From: Mycobacteriales bacterium | GTDB lineage: Bacteria > Actinomycetota > Actinomycetes > JAFAQI01 | NCBI GenBank assembly: GCA_035550055.1 | Contig: DASZRO010000055.1 | Span: 1-44,512, forward strand | Direction: 5' to 3' | Length of the DNA stretch: 44,512 bases | Part shown: one piece after another, positions 8,823 to 16,577 of the stretch | How the letters are laid out: each line of letters begins with the position of its first letter | Numbering within the stretch: the stretch's first letter is position 1 | Translations under genes and position numbers: made by a program | The notes under the pieces: model-generated | Databases searched by the model: none | The model's input: only the letters and a program-made list of their open reading frames with translations | Told to the model about the DNA's origin: nothing

Positions 8823-10609
8823 GCCGCGTCCTCGACCGAGAGGATCCGGGCGTACGACGGCACGGCCATGAGCTGCGAGTGGGTACCGACGGCCGCGAGG
8901 GTGCCGTTCTCGAGCAGCGCGACCCGGTCGGCGAGTGCGACCGTCGACGGTCGATGGACGACGAGCAGCGCGGTGGTGTCCGCCAGCACCGACGCGAGCG
9001 CCTCCTCGACGAGCGCCTCGGTGTGGACGTCCAGGGCCGACAGCGGGTCGTCGAGCACCAGCACCGACGGTCGCGCCACGACCGCCCGGGCGAGCGCGAG
9101 CCGCTGACGCTGGCCACCCGACAGCGACATCCCCTGCTCCCCGACCCGGGTGTCCAGCCCCCACGGCAGGTCGCGGACGAAGCCCGCCTGCGCCACGGCG
9201 AGCGCCGCATCGATCTCGTCGTCGGTGGCGTCCGGCCTGCCGAGCAACAGGTTCTCCCGGACGCTCATGGAGAACAGCACCGGATCCTCGAACACCGTCG
9301 CCACCTGCTGGCGCAGCGAGGTCAGCTGGATGTCGCGGACGTCGACCCCGTCCAGCGTGATCCGCCCGGACGTGACGTCGTACAGCCGAGACGGCAGCGC
9401 GGACATCGTCGTCTTGCCGGAGCCGGTCGCGCCGACGATCGCGACGGTCTCGCCGGGCGCGATGTCGAGGGTGACGTCGTGCAGCAGCTCCTCGTCGGCA
9501 TCGGAGAACCGGAAGCCGACAGCGTCGAAGCGCAGCCGGCCGCGCGAGGCCACCACGTCGACGGCACCGGGACGGTCGGCGATCTCGGGGACGGAGTCGA
9601 GGACCTCGGTGACGCGCGCCGCCGCGGTCGCCGCCTCCTCGGCCATCGCGAGGATCCAGCCGATGTCGATGACCGGCCACTGCAGCATCACCAGCAACGT
9701 GACGAATGCGACGAGCGCGCCGAGGGTCATCGCGCCGTGCGCGACGGCGAGCACGCCGACCAGGACGACGACGGCCATCGTGAGGCTGGGAATGAGCTGC
9801 AGCAGCGACCAGAACGTCGCGACGAACCCCACCATCTCCAACTGCGTGCCGCGCACCTGGCGGGCCGACGCCAAGTACCCCGCGGACAGCCAAGGTCCGC
9901 GCCCGAAGGCCTTCGTCACCCGGATGCCGCTGGCGGCCTCTTCGGCCAGCGTCGCGAGATCCCCCTGCTGGTCCTGGAGGCGACGGGACACGACCGCGTA
10001 GCGCGCGCCGAACCGTCGCGCCAACGCGATGACCGGCAACGTCGACACCGCGACGACCACGCCGAGGGGCCAGTACGTCGCGATGAGCAGCGCGAGCACC
10101 GCGACGTACTGCATCGAGTTGACGATCAGATAGATCGCACCGAAGCCGAAGAACCGCCGGATGGTGGACAGGTCGCTCGTCGCGCGGGAGAGCAGCTGGC
10201 CGGTCCCCCAGCGGTCGTGGAAGCCGACGGCCAGCCGCTGGAGGTGGGCGTAGACGTCGTCGCGGATGTTGCGTTCGACCGTGAGCACGGCATCCCACTG
10301 GAGCTCACGGCGTACGACGATCAGCCCGGCCTCGGCGACCCCCAATCCGGCGACGAGGAGGAACCACGGGACGAGAGCGCCCGTGTCGTGGCGCTTGATC
10401 GGGCCGTTGACGATGGCCTCGATGACCAGGGGCACCAGAGTGCTGGCCGCAACCCCGAGCAGCGCCGCGAGAAAGCTGATCGCGACGCGGGTGCGCCACG
10501 GCCGCACGTAGGTCCGCAGTCGCCACAGCGCCGCGAAGCGCATTCGCTCCGCGGCGAGTCGACTGTGCGGTGGCCCCTCCGCTTCCCCCTTCGAGTCGAC
10601 CCTGGCCAT
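8819..10609 (-). CDS. ABC exporter half-transporter with the degenerate ATPase site (subunit 1)
   Basis: A 596-residue ABC exporter half: membrane domain about 35-325, NBD about 350-590. Walker A is GATGSGKTT and the signature is canonical LSGGQRQRLALARA. Walker B reads VLVLDDPLSALD, so the catalytic Glu is replaced by Asp, and the Q-loop is VFEDPVLF with Glu for Gln. These changes mark the non-hydrolysing site of heterodimeric exporters such as TM287/288 and LmrCD. An open frame extends to 11284, but that part is antisense to the enoyl-CoA hydratase gene. MARVDSKGEAEG at ATG 10609 gives a normal start. The 50 bp between this start and the hydratase stop may hold a promoter, or both may be co-transcribed. 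Confidence 0.92.
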   Translation of the reverse strand: MARVDSKGEAEGPPHSRLAAERMRFAALWRLRTYVRPWRTRVAISFLAALLGVAASTLVPLVIEAIVNGPIKRHDTGALVPWFLLVAGLGVAEAGLIVVRRELQWDAVLTVERNIRDDVYAHLQRLAVGFHDRWGTGQLLSRATSDLSTIRRFFGFGAIYLIVNSMQYVAVLALLIATYWPLGVVVAVSTLPVIALARRFGARYAVVSRRLQDQQGDLATLAEEAASGIRVTKAFGRGPWLSAGYLASARQVRGTQLEMVGFVATFWSLLQLIPSLTMAVVVLVGVLAVAHGAMTLGALVAFVTLLVMLQWPVIDIGWILAMAEEAATAAARVTEVLDSVPEIADRPGAVDVVASRGRLRFDAVGFRFSDADEELLHDVTLDIAPGETVAIVGATGSGKTTMSALPSRLYDVTSGRITLDGVDVRDIQLTSLRQQVATVFEDPVLFSMSVRENLLLGRPDATDDEIDAALAVAQAGFVRDLPWGLDTRVGEQGMSLSGGQRQRLALARAVVARPSVLVLDDPLSALDVHTEALVEEALASVLADTTALLVVHRPSTVALADRVALLENGTLAAVGTHSQLMAVPSYARILSVEDAA

Positions 10610-10659
10610 ATAGACGACCGTAGCCTCGGCCGCCAACCGAATATCGGGCCGGCGCCGCT

Positions 10660-11439
10660 CTAACGGCCGACGAACTGCGCCTTGCCGGGTCCGTTCTCGA
10701 CAAACGACGTCATGCCGATCGTGCGATCCTCGGTCGCGAACAACGCTGCGAACTGCTGACGCTCGATCTCCAGGCCGGTATTGAGGTCGAGCTCCCCGCC
10801 GTAGTCGATCGCCTCCTTCGCCGCGCGCAGCGCGAGCGCGGCGGCGCCGGTGAACTGAGTGGCCCACTTCAGCGCCGCGTCGTACACCTGCTCGGCCGGC
10901 ACGACCTCGTCGACGAGCCCGATGGCGAGTGCTTCGTCGGCCTTGACGAAGCGGCCGGTGAAGATGATGTCCTTCGCCTTTGCCGCTCCGATGAGCCGCG
11001 GCAGGCGCTGCGTGCCGCCGGCGCCGGGAATGATGCCGAGCAAGATCTCCGGCTGGCCGAGCGTCGCGTCCTGCGCGGCGATGCGGCGATCGGCGCACAG
11101 CGCCAGCTCGCAGCCGCCGCCGAGCGCGTACCCGTTGATCGCCGCCACCACGGGCTTCGGGATCCGGGCGACGCTGGTGAACGCCGATGTCAGCGCGGCG
11201 CTGCGATCGACCATCTGCGGGTAGGAGCGCTCGGCCATCTCCTTGATGTCCGCGCCCGCGGCAAAGACCTTCGGGCCGCCCCACACCACGACGGCGCGCA
11301 CGTCGTCGCGTTCGGTGGCCTCTCGTGCCGCTTCCCGGATCTCCTCCTGCACCTGGGTGTTGAGGGCGTTCATCTTCGGGCGGTCGAGCCGGATGGTGCC
11401 GACGCCGCCGTCGACGGTCAGGGTGACGAACTCAGCCAT
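10660..11439 (-). CDS. Enoyl-CoA hydratase/isomerase family protein
   Basis: Crotonase-fold enzyme (259 aa) that hydrates 2-enoyl-CoA in beta-oxidation. The oxyanion-hole segment is FAAGADIKEM. Both catalytic glutamates of true hydratases are visible: GYALGGGCELALCADRR and LGQPEILLGIIPGAGGTQRLPR. This favours hydratase over isomerase or dehalogenase activities. A TTG lies two codons upstream (11445), but TAGGGT ends exactly 6 nt before the ATG at 11439, so a leaderless ATG start is chosen. The gene is divergent from a methyltransferase with only 26 bp between start codons. Dehydrogenase and thiolase genes in the same window would complete a beta-oxidation set. Confidence 0.93.
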   Translation of the reverse strand: MAEFVTLTVDGGVGTIRLDRPKMNALNTQVQEEIREAAREATERDDVRAVVVWGGPKVFAAGADIKEMAERSYPQMVDRSAALTSAFTSVARIPKPVVAAINGYALGGGCELALCADRRIAAQDATLGQPEILLGIIPGAGGTQRLPRLIGAAKAKDIIFTGRFVKADEALAIGLVDEVVPAEQVYDAALKWATQFTGAAALALRAAKEAIDYGGELDLNTGLEIERQQFAALFATEDRTIGMTSFVENGPGKAQFVGR

Positions 11440-11445
11440 GACCAA

Positions 11446-11451
11446 ACCCTA
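11446..11451 (-). promoter_or_regulatory. Candidate -10 box (TAGGGT) for leaderless enoyl-CoA hydratase mRNA
   Basis: Reverse strand TAGGGT, 6 nt (TTGGTC), then ATG at 11439. No Shine-Dalgarno sequence is present. Confidence 0.55.
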
Positions 11452-11465
11452 GTTAGATGGCACCC

Positions 11466-12245
11466 ATGGGACTCGACTGGGGAACGGGCCGCTACGAGGT
11501 GATCGCCGAGGCGCTGGAGCCGGTAGCCGAGCTCGTGGCGGAGCGGGTAGGCGTGATTCGCGGTGAACGCGTGCTCGATCTCGGCTGCGGCACCGGCAAC
11601 GCGGCGTTGGCGCTGGCCCGCACCGGAGCCGACGTCGTCGCGGTTGACCCGGCGGCGCGGCTCGTGGAGGTGACGCGCGCACGCAGCGCCGCCGCCGGGC
11701 TCGACGTCGAGGTGTGTCAGGGCGAAGCCGCCGCGATCCCGCTTCCAGACGACTCGGTCGCGGCGATCGTGTCGGTCTTCGCGGTGATCTTCGCGCCGGA
11801 CCCCGAGGCCGCGCTCCGAGAGATGGTGCGGGTGCTCGAACCTGGCGGACGCATCGTGCTGACGGCTTGGATTCCCGGGTACGGCGTCGGATGCGCGTAC
11901 GGCGCGGTCGCGGCCTACCTTGCCGAGCTCGGTGCTGTCGCGCCACCGCCGTTCGCGTGGCACGACCGCTCCGCGCTCGCGTCGCTGGCCGCGCCGCTGG
12001 GGCTGGAGGTCTCCATGGACGAGCTGTCGCTGGTGATGCGCGCCGAATCGCCGCAGGCGCACGTCGACCGCGACGCCGAGAGCCACCCGACCTGGCTCGA
12101 CACCGTGGCGAGGCTCGACGAGCTCGGCGGCAGCGCGGCCGAGATGCGCGCCCGCGCGGTGGCGGCGCTGCGCGAGGTCAACGAGGATCCGGACGGGTTT
12201 CGCGCGACGAGCCGTTACGTCATCGCGACGCTGTCCTCGTCGTAG
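11466..12245 (+). CDS. Class I SAM-dependent methyltransferase (UbiE/Methyltransf_11 type)
   Basis: About 259 aa Rossmann-fold methyltransferase. Motif I is VLDLGCGTGNAALALA (residues about 35-50), followed by VVAVDPAARLVEVTR with the acidic ribose-binding residue, GEAAAIPLPDDSVAAIV (motif II/III) and LREMVRVLEPGGRIVLTAW (post-motif III). The substrate cannot be read from sequence. Two ATGs are possible (11457 and 11466). The first falls inside the only plausible -10 region (TTAGAT, 11453-11458), so I use the second, which would be leaderless or nearly so. The 26-bp spacer to the divergent hydratase implies overlapping promoters. It converges with the thioredoxin-like gene with 7 bp between stops. 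Confidence 0.87.
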   Translation: MGLDWGTGRYEVIAEALEPVAELVAERVGVIRGERVLDLGCGTGNAALALARTGADVVAVDPAARLVEVTRARSAAAGLDVEVCQGEAAAIPLPDDSVAAIVSVFAVIFAPDPEAALREMVRVLEPGGRIVLTAWIPGYGVGCAYGAVAAYLAELGAVAPPPFAWHDRSALASLAAPLGLEVSMDELSLVMRAESPQAHVDRDAESHPTWLDTVARLDELGGSAAEMRARAVAALREVNEDPDGFRATSRYVIATLSSS

Positions 12246-12252
12246 CGCTGGA

Positions 12253-13212
12253 TCAGTAGAGCGCGTTCGCGAGCGCGCGCCGACCGGCGGCCAGCCGCGG
12301 GTCGTCCGGACTCAGCACGGCGAACAACGACACCAGATGCTCGCGCGCCCGATTGCGGTCCTCCCCGGCGGTGCGTGAGACGAGCCCGACGAGACGACCG
12401 ATCGCGGCGTCGGCCTGGTCGAGGACCATCTCGATGTCGGCGAGCGCGGCCTGCGCCGCAACGTCGTCCGGGCGTGCGGCGGCCGCCTGCTCGACCGCCT
12501 GCCGGTCGACCCCGCGGGTGCGCGCCAGCAGCTCGCAACGCGCAATGGTGAGGGTCAGCTCCGGATCGCCCGGTCGCCGTTCGAGCAACGCCCGGTAGGC
12601 CGCGAGCGCCCCGTCGAGGTCGTTGCGGTCGAGGGCCGCCTGCGCCTCGGCGTACTCGGGATCGGGTGCGGGCGGCTCCGGCGCGGCCCCGCCACCGGCC
12701 GGATCGACCGAGCCGGTGACGCCGTTGGCGGCGGCGACCCGCAGCACCTCGTCGAGGACCTTGCGGACGTCGGCCTCGGGCAGCGCGCCCTGGAACAACG
12801 GCACCGGCTGGCCGGCGATGACCGCGATGACGGTGGGAATGCTCTGGATCTGGAAGGCGGCGCCGAGCCGCTGCTGCGCGTCGACGTCGACCTTGGCAAG
12901 GACCCACTTGCCGTTGTCAGCGACGACCAGCCGCTCGAGCACCGGGGACAGCTGCTTGCACGGCCCGCACCACTCGGCCCAGAAGTCGAGGACAACCGGC
13001 ACCTGCATGGACAGGTTGACGACGTCGGACTCGAAGCGGTCCTCCGTGACGTCGAACACCAGGCCGGGAATAGCGGCTGAGGCGGCGGAGTCGCCGCCCG
13101 CGTCGCCGGCGGGACCGGTGCCGGCGCCGGGGCTGGGTGACGCCGGCGGCCGTTTCAGCGCCGACAGGTCGACCGCACCGGGCAGCCTGATGTCGTTCGG
13201 CCTCATCTGCAC
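12253..13212 (-). CDS. Thioredoxin-TPR co-chaperone, CnoX/YbbN type
   Basis: A 319-residue cytoplasmic protein. After a Pro/Ala/Gly-rich linker (about 20-48) there is a thioredoxin domain (about 50-160) with WCGPCK (Cys82, Cys85) and the cis-proline segment QSIPTVIAV. The C-terminal half has TPR-like helices (YAEAQAALDRNDLDGALAAY, then RRPGDPELTLTIARCELLAR). The layout matches CnoX/YbbN, which protects clients from oxidation and cooperates with chaperonin. Unlike E. coli CnoX it keeps both active-site cysteines and may be a true oxidoreductase. TAGGCT ends 6 nt before the GTG at 13212, so that start is preferred to the ATG two codons later. In the same conserved block as the mutase genes. Confidence 0.9.
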   Translation of the reverse strand: MQMRPNDIRLPGAVDLSALKRPPASPSPGAGTGPAGDAGGDSAASAAIPGLVFDVTEDRFESDVVNLSMQVPVVLDFWAEWCGPCKQLSPVLERLVVADNGKWVLAKVDVDAQQRLGAAFQIQSIPTVIAVIAGQPVPLFQGALPEADVRKVLDEVLRVAAANGVTGSVDPAGGGAAPEPPAPDPEYAEAQAALDRNDLDGALAAYRALLERRPGDPELTLTIARCELLARTRGVDRQAVEQAAAARPDDVAAQAALADIEMVLDQADAAIGRLVGLVSRTAGEDRNRAREHLVSLFAVLSPDDPRLAAGRRALANALY

Positions 13213-13218
13213 GACGCC

Positions 13219-13224
13219 AGCCTA
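13219..13224 (-). promoter_or_regulatory. Candidate -10 box (TAGGCT) for leaderless cnoX-like mRNA
   Basis: Reverse strand TAGGCT, 6 nt (GGCGTC), then GTG at 13212. Confidence 0.5.
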
Positions 13225-13279
13225 GGCGGAGGAGTCGGTGCCTTCGGTCGCTGCGGCGGTCGCCGACACGGATGGCCGC

Positions 13280-14953
13280 TCAGAACCGGGCCGGCTCCCG
13301 GTACTCGCCGAAGACCTCTCGCATGGCGCCGCAGACCTCGCCGAGCGTGGCCTCGAGCCGGCAGGCGTCGAGGATCAGCGGCACCAGGTTGGTCTCGCCG
13401 CGCGAGGCCTCGGTCAGCCGGGCGAGCGAGGCCTCGATCGCCGCGTTGTCGCGACCTGCCTTGCGACGCTCCAGCTCGGCCACCTGGTCGAGCTCGACCT
13501 GATGGGACACCCGCAGGATCTCGAGGTCCGTCGCCACGGTGTCGGCGTAGATGTTGACGCCGACCACCTTCTTCTCCTCCTTCTCCAGCTTCGTCTGGTA
13601 GATGAAGGCGGAGTCGGCCGTCTCTGCCATGAACCAGCCGTCTTCGATGCCGCGCAGGATGCCCGAGGTCATCGAGCCGTCCGAGCCCATGTTGCGAATG
13701 CGCTCGAAGATCGCCTCGGCCTCGGCTTCGATCTCGTCGGTGAGCGCCTCGACGTACCACGAGCCGCCGAGCGGGTCCGCGACGTTCATGACGCCGGTCT
13801 CCTCCATCAGCACCTGCTGGGTGCGAAGCGCGATCTCGGCCGCCTTCTCACTCGGCAGCGCGAGCACCTCGTCGAGGGCGTTGGTGTGCAGCGAGTTCGT
13901 GCCGCCGAGGACCGCCGCAAGCGCCTCGATCGCGGTGCGCACGATGTTGTTGTCAGGCTGCTGCGCGGTGAGCGAGACACCCGCCGTCTGGGTGTGGAAC
14001 CGCATCCACTGCGCGCGCTCGTCGGTCGCGCCGTACACGTCGCGCAGCCAGCGCGCCCAGATCCGGCGAGCCGCCCGGAACTTCGCGATCTCCTCGAAGA
14101 AGTCGATGTGGGCGTCGAAGAAGAACGACAGACCTGGCGCGAACACGTTGACGTCCAACCCGCGCGACAGGCCGAGCTCGACGTAGCCGAAGCCGTCGGC
14201 CAGGGTGTAGGCGAGCTCTTGCGCGGCGGTCGTCCCCGCCTCGCGGATGTGGTAGCCGGACACGGACAGCGGCTTGTAACGCGGGATCTCGCAGGCGCAG
14301 TACTCCATCAGGTCGCCGATGAGCCGAAGGTGCGGCTCGGGCGGGTAGAGCCACTCCTTCTGGGCGATGTACTCCTTGAAGATGTCGGTCTGAAGCGTGC
14401 CGTCGAGGGTGGCGATATCCACGCCCTGGCGCTCGGCCGCCACGAGATACATGCAGAAGATGGGAACGGCCGGGCCGGAGATCGTCATCGACGTCGTCAC
14501 GTCACCGAGCGGGATCCCGGCGAAGAGCACGTCCATGTCGGCCGCCGAGTCGATGGCGACGCCGCAGTGGCCGACCTCGCCGAGCGAACGGGGGTCGTCG
14601 GAGTCGCGGCCCATCAGCGTCGGCATGTCGAACGCGACGGACAGACCGTTGCCGCCGGCGTCGAGGATCATCTTGTAGCGCTCGTTGGTCTGCTCGGCGT
14701 TGCCGAAGCCGGCGAACTGGCGGATCGTCCAGGCCTTGCCGCGGTAGCCAGTGGCGTACAGACCCCTGGTGAACGGGTATTCGCCGGGCCAGCCGATGCG
14801 CTCGAAGCGCGGGTCCGCCGTACCCTCCGGCGGCCCGTAGACCGGCGCCACCTCGACGCCGGAAAGCGTCGTGAAGTCGGCGTCGCGCACCTTCGACGCC
14901 TCGAACCGCGCCTGCCAGCGGGCGCGACCCGCTGCAATCTCCTCGGGCGTCAT
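13280..14953 (-). CDS. icmA: Isobutyryl-CoA mutase large subunit (AdoCbl-dependent)
   Basis: Interconverts isobutyryl-CoA and n-butyryl-CoA with adenosylcobalamin. The 557 residues cover only the substrate-binding TIM barrel; the B12-binding DxHxxG domain is absent and must be a separate small subunit, not found in this window. Identity rests on two specificity residues: TIRQF gives Phe80 where methylmalonyl-CoA mutase has Tyr, and YIAQKEW gives Gln198 where it has Arg. Phe80/Gln198 are the residues of Streptomyces IcmA at the same numbering. Other family segments: GLSVAFDMPTLMGRDSDDPR, FHTQTAGVSLTAQQP, GGTNSLHTNALDE. ATG 14953 has TAAACT ending 6 nt upstream, and a palindromic operator covers that box. 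MarR and MeaB genes lie upstream on the same strand. Confidence 0.92.
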   Translation of the reverse strand: MTPEEIAAGRARWQARFEASKVRDADFTTLSGVEVAPVYGPPEGTADPRFERIGWPGEYPFTRGLYATGYRGKAWTIRQFAGFGNAEQTNERYKMILDAGGNGLSVAFDMPTLMGRDSDDPRSLGEVGHCGVAIDSAADMDVLFAGIPLGDVTTSMTISGPAVPIFCMYLVAAERQGVDIATLDGTLQTDIFKEYIAQKEWLYPPEPHLRLIGDLMEYCACEIPRYKPLSVSGYHIREAGTTAAQELAYTLADGFGYVELGLSRGLDVNVFAPGLSFFFDAHIDFFEEIAKFRAARRIWARWLRDVYGATDERAQWMRFHTQTAGVSLTAQQPDNNIVRTAIEALAAVLGGTNSLHTNALDEVLALPSEKAAEIALRTQQVLMEETGVMNVADPLGGSWYVEALTDEIEAEAEAIFERIRNMGSDGSMTSGILRGIEDGWFMAETADSAFIYQTKLEKEEKKVVGVNIYADTVATDLEILRVSHQVELDQVAELERRKAGRDNAAIEASLARLTEASRGETNLVPLILDACRLEATLGEVCGAMREVFGEYREPARF

Positions 14954-14959
14954 ACCGCC

Positions 14960-14983
14960 AGTTTACTAGGACGTCCTACTAAA
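14960..14983 (-). promoter_or_regulatory. icmA promoter with palindromic operator (putative MarR site)
   Basis: TAAACT (14960-14965, reverse strand) is 6 nt from the icmA ATG. A palindrome with perfect 12-bp core TAGGACGTCCTA (14967-14978) extends to 22 bp (14962-14983) with only one mismatched pair, overlapping the -10 box and spacer. A repressor bound here would block transcription. The MarR gene immediately upstream is the natural candidate. Confidence 0.65.
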
Positions 14984-14991
14984 TCCTCGGT

Positions 14992-15046
14992 GATCTTGAC
15001 GCTTTCGGCCTGATGGCGGCGTCTTCAGGCCGAAAGCGTCAAGATC
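14992..15046. terminator. Long inverted repeat, 22-bp perfect arms, at the marR 3' end
   Basis: Arms 14992-15013 and 15025-15046 (GATCTTGACGCTTTCGGCCT plus GA, and exact complement) enclose an 11-nt loop TGGCGGCGTCT. The inner side contains GGCGTCTT, also found in the loop at 43253-43260. The right arm reaches into the marR stop codon (15045-15047). No U-tract follows, so it could be a factor-assisted terminator, a 3' stabiliser or a palindromic element. Confidence 0.8.
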
Positions 15047-15560
15047 ACGCGGGGTTTTGGAAGTCTCCGGCGGCCACGCGAAGGCGGCGGAGCTGGTCGA
15101 AGAGGGTGCCGAGGTCGGCTTCGTCGTACATGGCCAGGCCGAACCCGTCGGCCATGAGGTCGGTCGTGGCCCGCTTGACCGTACGGCGCCCGGGCGCGGT
15201 CAGCCGGGCGAGCACGCCACGGCCGTCACGTGGGTTGGGCCGGCGCTCGACGAAGCCCTGCGCCACGAGCCGGTCGACGATGTTGGTGACGCTTGTCGGG
15301 TGCACCATGAGGCGCTGCCCGATCACCGACAGCGGCAGCTCGCCGGCGCGGCTGAAGTGCAGCAGGACCAACGCCTCGTAGCGGGCGAACGTCAGGTCGT
15401 GCGGCTTGAGGATCTCGTCGAAGCGGCTGAGCAGCAGCTGCTGCGCGCGCATGACCGAGGTGGCGACTCGCATCGCGGCCGCCGGCCCGAACTTGGTCTC
15501 CCAGATCGCGCCCGCCCGCGCGATCGGGTCGAACGGGAGGTCCAGCGGTTCGCGCGACAC
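15045..15560 (-). CDS. MarR-family transcriptional regulator
   Basis: A 171-residue winged-helix regulator. The core reads TFARYEALVLLHFSRAGELPLSVIG (split across helices), then the recognition helix and wing QRLMVHPTSVTNIVDRLVAQGFVERRPNPRDGRGVLARLT, classic for MarR (DxRxxxxxLT-type wing). The N-terminal 40 residues (WETKFGPAAAMRVATSVMRAQ) are a dimerisation helix. It starts at GTG 15560, 2 bp after the meaB stop, so the two are translationally linked. It ends 91 bp before icmA, whose promoter carries a palindrome suited to a dimeric regulator. Likely ligand: an acyl-CoA or acid of this pathway, by context only. Confidence 0.92.
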   Translation of the reverse strand: MSREPLDLPFDPIARAGAIWETKFGPAAAMRVATSVMRAQQLLLSRFDEILKPHDLTFARYEALVLLHFSRAGELPLSVIGQRLMVHPTSVTNIVDRLVAQGFVERRPNPRDGRGVLARLTAPGRRTVKRATTDLMADGFGLAMYDEADLGTLFDQLRRLRVAAGDFQNPA

Positions 15561-15562
15561 GG

Positions 15563-16519
15563 CTAGCGGTCGACCGCCGCGACGAGCCGGTCAGCCGCGG
15601 CGTACGGGTCAGTGGTCCCTCGCAGCACCTCTGCCGCGAGGTCGGTCACCAGGGCGCCACCCCGTAGCTCTGCGATGCGGTTGCGCATCGCGGCGACCGC
15701 GAGGCCTTCGATCTCCTCGACGACCCGCCGCTGCCGGCGTACCTCGAGCTGCCCAGACGCGCCGAGCCAGTCGCGGTGACGGTCGAGCTCCTCGACGAGC
15801 TGGTCGATGTTCTCCGACTTGACCGAGACGGTGCTCAGCACCGGCGGGCGCCAGTCACCGGGTGCCGGCGTACCGGCGAGCGCCAGCATCGCCTTGAGGT
15901 CACGAACCGTCTGCGTCGCGCCGTCGCGGTCGGCCTTGTTCACGACGAGTACGTCGGCGATCTCGAGGATGCCGGCCTTCGCCGCCTGAATGCCGTCGCC
16001 GAGGCCCGGGGCGAGCATCACCACGGTGGTGTCGGCGAGCGCGGCGATGTCGACCTCGGCCTGGCCGACCCCGACCGTCTCCACGATGACGACGTCGCAC
16101 CCGACCGCGTCGAGGACGCGCACCGCCTGCGGCGTGGCCCACGACAACCCGCCGAGGTGGCCGCGGGTGCCCATGGAGCGGATGTACACGCCGGCGTCCG
16201 TGGCGTGGTCCTGCATCCGGACCCGGTCACCGAGCAACGCGCCGCCGGAGAACGGCGAGGTCGGGTCGATCGCGAGGACGCCGACACGCTCGCCGCGCCG
16301 GCGGTACGCCGCCAGCAGCTCGGAGGTCGTCGTCGACTTGCCCACGCCCGGCGAGCCGGTGATGCCGAGCAGCCGGGCGTTGCCGGACGAGGGGACGAGG
16401 GCGGCCATCACCTCGCGAAGCTCCGGGGCGGCGTTCTCGACGAGCGTGATCAGCCGAGCAACGCTGCGATGGTCGCCCTCGCGCGCCCGGGCGACCAGGC
16501 CGTCGACGTCAACGCTCAT
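15563..16519 (-). CDS. meaB: MeaB/ArgK-type GTPase, chaperone of AdoCbl-dependent mutases
   Basis: G3E-family GTPase (318 aa) that gates cofactor loading and protects acyl-CoA mutases from inactivation. Walker A GSPGVGKST lies at about 55-63. Further motifs are VLAIDPTSPFSGGALLGDRVRM (split), IRSMGTRGHLGGLS, the switch region VIVETVGVGQAEVDIA, and the base-specificity motif NKAD near 205. Length is normal. Being linked to marR and icmA, its client here is probably isobutyryl-CoA mutase, although it could serve a methylmalonyl-CoA mutase encoded elsewhere. The start is the ATG at 16519; no convincing -10 box or Shine-Dalgarno sequence sits at the usual distance. The upstream 55 bp contain the thiolase terminator. 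Confidence 0.95.
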   Translation of the reverse strand: MSVDVDGLVARAREGDHRSVARLITLVENAAPELREVMAALVPSSGNARLLGITGSPGVGKSTTTSELLAAYRRRGERVGVLAIDPTSPFSGGALLGDRVRMQDHATDAGVYIRSMGTRGHLGGLSWATPQAVRVLDAVGCDVVIVETVGVGQAEVDIAALADTTVVMLAPGLGDGIQAAKAGILEIADVLVVNKADRDGATQTVRDLKAMLALAGTPAPGDWRPPVLSTVSVKSENIDQLVEELDRHRDWLGASGQLEVRRQRRVVEEIEGLAVAAMRNRIAELRGGALVTDLAAEVLRGTTDPYAAADRLVAAVDR

Positions 16520-16556
16520 CCGCGGGCGGATGTCACATAGGTGTCGCTATCGCGAT

Positions 16557-16573
16557 GCGCATGTGCCATGCGC
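16557..16573. terminator. Small hairpin just after the thiolase stop
   Basis: GCGCATG, loop TGC, CATGCGC: perfect 7-bp arms starting 1 nt beyond the thiolase stop codon. Short and without a U-tract; a weak terminator or 3' end protector. Confidence 0.5.
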
Positions 16574-16577
16574 TCTA
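16561..16577 (-). repeat. 17-bp repeat at a stop codon (copy 2)
   Basis: Reverse strand TAGAGCGCATGGCACAT starts with the thiolase stop codon and matches the ABC exporter 3' end (6964-6980) at 16 of 17 positions. Overlaps the hairpin at 16557-16573. Confidence 0.6.

Noticed and set aside
6978-10298. 1106-residue open frame that looks like a giant fused ABC protein
   Set aside because: Only the last 614 residues (from ATG 8822) are ABC sequence; the rest is Arg/Ala-rich out-of-frame reading of the partner gene.
10610-11284. Extended N-terminus for the first ABC exporter subunit
   Set aside because: That stretch is a shadow frame of the enoyl-CoA hydratase gene; ATG 10609 gives a normal exporter N-terminus.
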